From positions 1-7,165 of the forward strand of contig CALFYS010000150.1 in the NCBI GenBank assembly GCA_937952245.1: DNA of 7,165 nt. Direction: 5' to 3'. Position numbers and translations under genes: made by a program. Each line of letters starts with the position of its first letter. Position 1 is the stretch's first letter. The notes below the pieces were generated by a model. The model did no database searches, was not told the DNA's origin, and saw nothing but the letters and a program-made list of their open reading frames with translations. This document shows positions 5,967-7,165 of the stretch, piece by piece. Source of the DNA: an uncultured Alphaproteobacteria bacterium. Its GTDB lineage: Bacteria > Pseudomonadota > Alphaproteobacteria > Puniceispirillales > UBA1172.

Positions 5967-6239
5967 TTAGCTTTGTTTCGGCAACGCGATGCAAAAATAG
6001 CGCACCATATCACTGGTGGTCAGGTTGCTGAAATTCCCTTTCGCGGAATTGATGTTCATCAGATACGCCTCACGGTGGCATTTCCGCCCGCTATCATAGG
6101 TCACGTTGGTCATCAATTCATGGGATGTTTCGGCGATGCTGTCATAATGTTTGACCACCATCTTCCACTCTTTTTCAAGGGCGGACGCGGGGAAAATCAT
6201 CGCTGTTGATATTAAAATTGCTGATAAGAACTTCGTCAT
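5967..6239 (-). CDS. Small exported two-cysteine protein of unknown function
   Basis: This protein has 90 residues with a clear Sec signal peptide (MTKFLSAILISTAMIFPASA, cleavage after A20), leaving a 70-residue periplasmic or secreted mature protein. I recognise no family. The mature part has just two cysteines, C54 (GRKCHRE) and C83 (RYFCIAL), which could form one disulfide, and a mix of charged and aromatic residues (LEKEWKMVVKHYDSI) at its N terminus. The start is set by GGAGG at 5 bases before the ATG at 6239. The upstream in-frame ATG at 6251 would put that GGAGG inside the coding sequence and is rejected. It is the first gene of a leftward pair, followed 30 bases later by the DsrE-like gene, which suggests that the two exported proteins share an operon and perhaps a redox or sulfur role. 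Confidence 0.78.
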   Translation of the reverse strand: MTKFLSAILISTAMIFPASALEKEWKMVVKHYDSIAETSHELMTNVTYDSGRKCHREAYLMNINSAKGNFSNLTTSDMVRYFCIALPKQS

Positions 6240-6283
6240 TTTTGCCTCCATTCATTATGCTATTTTTTTATTTTACGCTCATT

Positions 6284-6302
6284 TTATTGGGAAGACCAAT
6301 AA
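6284..6302. promoter_or_regulatory. Perfect 7-bp inverted repeat (operator or leader hairpin)
   Basis: TTATTGG at 6284-6290 and CCAATAA at 6296-6302 are exact inverted copies around a 5-base GAAGA spacer. The element lies 45 bases upstream of the leftward small exported protein gene. It could be a protein-binding site in that gene's promoter or, if transcribed, a leader hairpin. No terminator-like T run follows on either strand. Confidence 0.35.
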
Positions 6303-6339
6303 CTTCTGGTAATTTACCCGAATGATCAAATTCAGATTC

Positions 6340-6368
6340 TTGACCCGTGCATTAAAGTCCATCATAAG
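6340..6368 (+). promoter_or_regulatory. Candidate sigma-70 type promoter for the 131-residue exported protein
   Basis: TTGACC at 6340-6345 matches the -35 consensus at five of six positions. After 17 bases, CATAAG at 6363-6368 matches the -10 at four of six. Transcription would start near 6375 and give a leader of about 118 bases that includes the hairpin at 6442-6472. A second TTGACC at 6393-6398 has no acceptable -10 at 16-18 bases. The call rests on consensus matching only. Confidence 0.35.
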
Positions 6369-6441
6369 ATCAGTTAAGAAATTTGGATTTGTTTGACCAA
6401 AACTGTTGTTCATCCAGACCATTTTTTTAAATGCAATAACC

Positions 6442-6472
6442 CACAAAACACGGCCATGGGCGTGTATTTGTG
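6442..6472 (+). promoter_or_regulatory. Leader hairpin just upstream of a ribosome binding site
   Basis: The left arm CACAAAACACG (6442-6452) pairs along all 11 bases with the right arm CGTGTATTTGTG (6461-6472), leaving a single unpaired base as a bulge. The 8-base loop is GCCATGGG. The hairpin ends 10 bases before the AAGGTGA ribosome binding site (6483-6489) of the 131-residue protein. There is no T run, so it is not a classical terminator. It may stabilise the mRNA, bind a regulator or tune translation. Confidence 0.45.
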
Positions 6473-6492
6473 ATCAAAATAAAAGGTGATAC

Positions 6493-6888
6493 ATGAAAAA
6501 AATAGCACCAGTGATCATGGCCGTGCTGACAACATTAATCTTTTGGGCTACCCCTTCTTTTTCCTATGAAGAAGCAAGTTATTCAGATGTCATGGCGAAG
6601 TTAGAAACCCAGAATGAGCCACTCTTTAAAATGGCTAAAAAGGTCTATAAATATGCCACGAACAACACATCCGATATTATTGATAAACCACTTTTGACGC
6701 GCCATAACAAAGGTTTAAACGCTTTTATCGACCTTGATAACAAAGTTTCAGCGAAATATTACGCCGCAAGTTCAGATGGTCTGAAATCGAAATTGGTTAT
6801 GTTGTTCCGGTTTAATGGCCAAGAATATAAGGTTATCCAATTATTTTCACGCGGATCAAAATTCAGCAAATGGGAAGCGGTTGATTAA
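6493..6888 (+). CDS. Exported protein of unknown function (131 residues)
   Basis: I recognise no family for this gene. It encodes a 131-residue protein with a strong Sec signal peptide (MKKIAPVIMAVLTTLIFWATP, then SFS, cleavage probably after S24), leaving about 107 mature residues with no cysteine and no further membrane segment. The mature protein is basic, with a helical first half (EASYSDVMAKLETQNEPLFKMAKKVYKY) and a likely beta-rich second half (KLVMLFRFNG and YKVIQLFSRGSKF). A periplasmic or secreted role is likely; the biochemical role is unknown. The ATG at 6493 follows AAGGTGA by 3-5 bases and is preceded by a hairpin. It is rightward, divergent from the two-gene exported-protein operon, and followed by the structured segment before the MFS gene. 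Confidence 0.8.
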   Translation: MKKIAPVIMAVLTTLIFWATPSFSYEEASYSDVMAKLETQNEPLFKMAKKVYKYATNNTSDIIDKPLLTRHNKGLNAFIDLDNKVSAKYYAASSDGLKSKLVMLFRFNGQEYKVIQLFSRGSKFSKWEAVD

Positions 6889-6996
6889 AACCACGTGTTG
6901 ATCGGGGGACTCAAGTTTATGGGGACTCCCCATGCTTGACGAGCGCCTGAACACGTGAAATCCTGAATATGGATTTCATCAGCAGGTGGCAAGCAA
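6889..6996 (+). promoter_or_regulatory. Inverted-repeat-rich leader upstream of the MFS gene (candidate structured RNA)
   Basis: Four perfect stems can be drawn. P1 is CACGTGTT (6892-6899) with AACACGTG (6950-6957). Nested inside is P2, TCAAG (6911-6915) with CTTGA (6935-6939), and inside that P3, ATGGGG (6919-6924) with CCCCAT (6928-6933) around an ACT triloop. Immediately 3' is P4, TGAAATCC (6956-6963) with GGATTTCA (6971-6978) around a 7-base loop. The segment CGCCTG (6944-6949) could instead pair with CAGGTG (6983-6988), which overlaps the ribosome binding site AGGTGG (6984-6989). No T run follows, so a simple terminator is unlikely. It does not match a riboswitch class I know. The two CACGTG palindromes could also be protein-binding sites. 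Confidence 0.5.
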
Positions 6997-7165
6997 TTGG
7001 GCGATAGAAGACATTTTTTATTCTTGAACATTGGTCACTTTCTCGATCACTTTTTCCTGCTGATCTTTGCCACTGCGGCGGCGTTATCACTGATCCATGA
7101 ATGGAATTTTTCCTATGGTGAGTTGATCCCTTATTCAACCGCTGGATTTATCGCCTTTGGATTGT
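6997..7165 (+). CDS. MFS transporter, N-terminal part (runs off the window end)
   Basis: A frame open from 6967 to the window end encodes FLNIGHFLDHFFLLIFATAA, followed by a short loop and a second hydrophobic stretch beginning YGELIPYSTAGFIAFGL. This looks like the first transmembrane helix, with the GHFLDHF motif, and the start of the second helix of a major facilitator superfamily permease in the inner membrane. Only 56 codons are visible, so substrate and direction are unknown. No ATG or GTG is available near the N terminus. TTG at 6997 lies 7 bases after AGGTGG (6984-6989) and is the best start, giving MGDRRHFLFLNIGHF. The in-frame TGA at 6964 limits any longer start. The gene follows the inverted-repeat-rich segment, which may control its translation. 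Confidence 0.72.
   Translation, partial: MGDRRHFLFLNIGHFLDHFFLLIFATAAALSLIHEWNFSYGELIPYSTAGFIAFGL

Larger units (their letters stand above)
6240..6492. other. Intergenic spacer between divergent exported-protein genes
   Basis: This spacer of about 250 bp holds the control regions of two divergent genes. It contains a perfect 7-bp inverted repeat TTATTGG/CCAATAA around GAAGA at 6284-6302, a candidate plus-strand promoter at 6340-6368, and a longer hairpin at 6442-6472. Apart from these it is AT-rich and has no coding signal on either strand. Confidence 0.6.

Noticed and set aside
6240..6251. Upstream ATG at 6251 as start of the small two-cysteine protein
   Set aside because: It would place the strong GGAGG ribosome binding site inside the coding sequence and add MEAK ahead of a well-formed signal peptide.
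6889..6996. Resemblance of the GC-stem hairpin and GACGAGCG segment to guanidine (mini-ykkC, ykkC-III) or SAH riboswitches
   Set aside because: The loop is ACT and not the ACGR of mini-ykkC, there is no second matching hairpin, and the conserved cores of ykkC-III and SAH riboswitches are not present as I know them.
1..7165. Mobile elements, CRISPR arrays, tRNA or rRNA genes, toxin-antitoxin or defence genes
   Set aside because: No transposase, integrase, terminal inverted repeats, regular spaced repeats, cloverleaf sequence or recognisable defence domain was found on either strand.

Overview
The window looks like chromosomal DNA from a Gram-negative, aerobic bacterium, most likely an alphaproteobacterium. 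The evidence is the gene families (a DUF849/BKACE enzyme of a type common in that class, a PhyH-type dioxygenase, a GFA-fold zinc protein, a GT9 glycosyltransferase), the Sec signal peptides implying a periplasm, moderate GC with AT-rich spacers, and Shine-Dalgarno sites of the AAGG/AGGA type. The species cannot be read from the sequence. No rRNA, tRNA, CRISPR array, transposase or phage gene is seen, and the codon use looks uniform throughout.

Layout. Bases 1-112 form a leader that carries a near-perfect inverted repeat and possibly the 5' end of a divergent gene. Bases 113-1686 hold a rightward cluster: a GFA-family zinc protein, a DUF1330 protein and a PhyH-family 2-oxoglutarate dioxygenase. 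A leftward BKACE-family beta-keto acid cleavage enzyme (1712-2536) converges on it. After a 250-bp AT-rich spacer containing a hairpin comes a YeeE/YedE-type sulfur-compound transporter (2787-3863). It converges on a leftward YtoQ-family protein (3878-4327). A 132-bp spacer with a 17-codon mini-ORF and a short direct repeat leads to a GT9 glycosyltransferase (4460-5458). Two leftward genes follow and form an operon of exported proteins: a 90-residue two-cysteine protein (5967-6239) and a periplasmic DsrE-like protein (5481-5936). A rightward 131-residue secreted protein of unknown function follows (6493-6888). The window ends with the first 56 codons of an MFS transporter (from a TTG at 6997). 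Between these last two genes lies a 108-bp segment dense in inverted repeats.

How the genes may work together. The left cluster suggests oxidative breakdown of a small organic molecule: the dioxygenase would hydroxylate a substrate, BKACE would cleave a beta-keto acid with acetyl-CoA, and the GFA protein could handle a reactive thiol or aldehyde adduct. This is inference from adjacency only. The YeeE-like permease and the DsrE-like protein both belong to sulfur-trafficking families, but they are 1.6 kb apart and on opposite strands. The most unusual non-coding signal is the structured segment at 6889-6996. It has three nested or adjacent perfect stems plus a sequence able to pair with the ribosome binding site of the MFS gene, so it resembles a translation-controlling RNA leader of a class I do not recognise.
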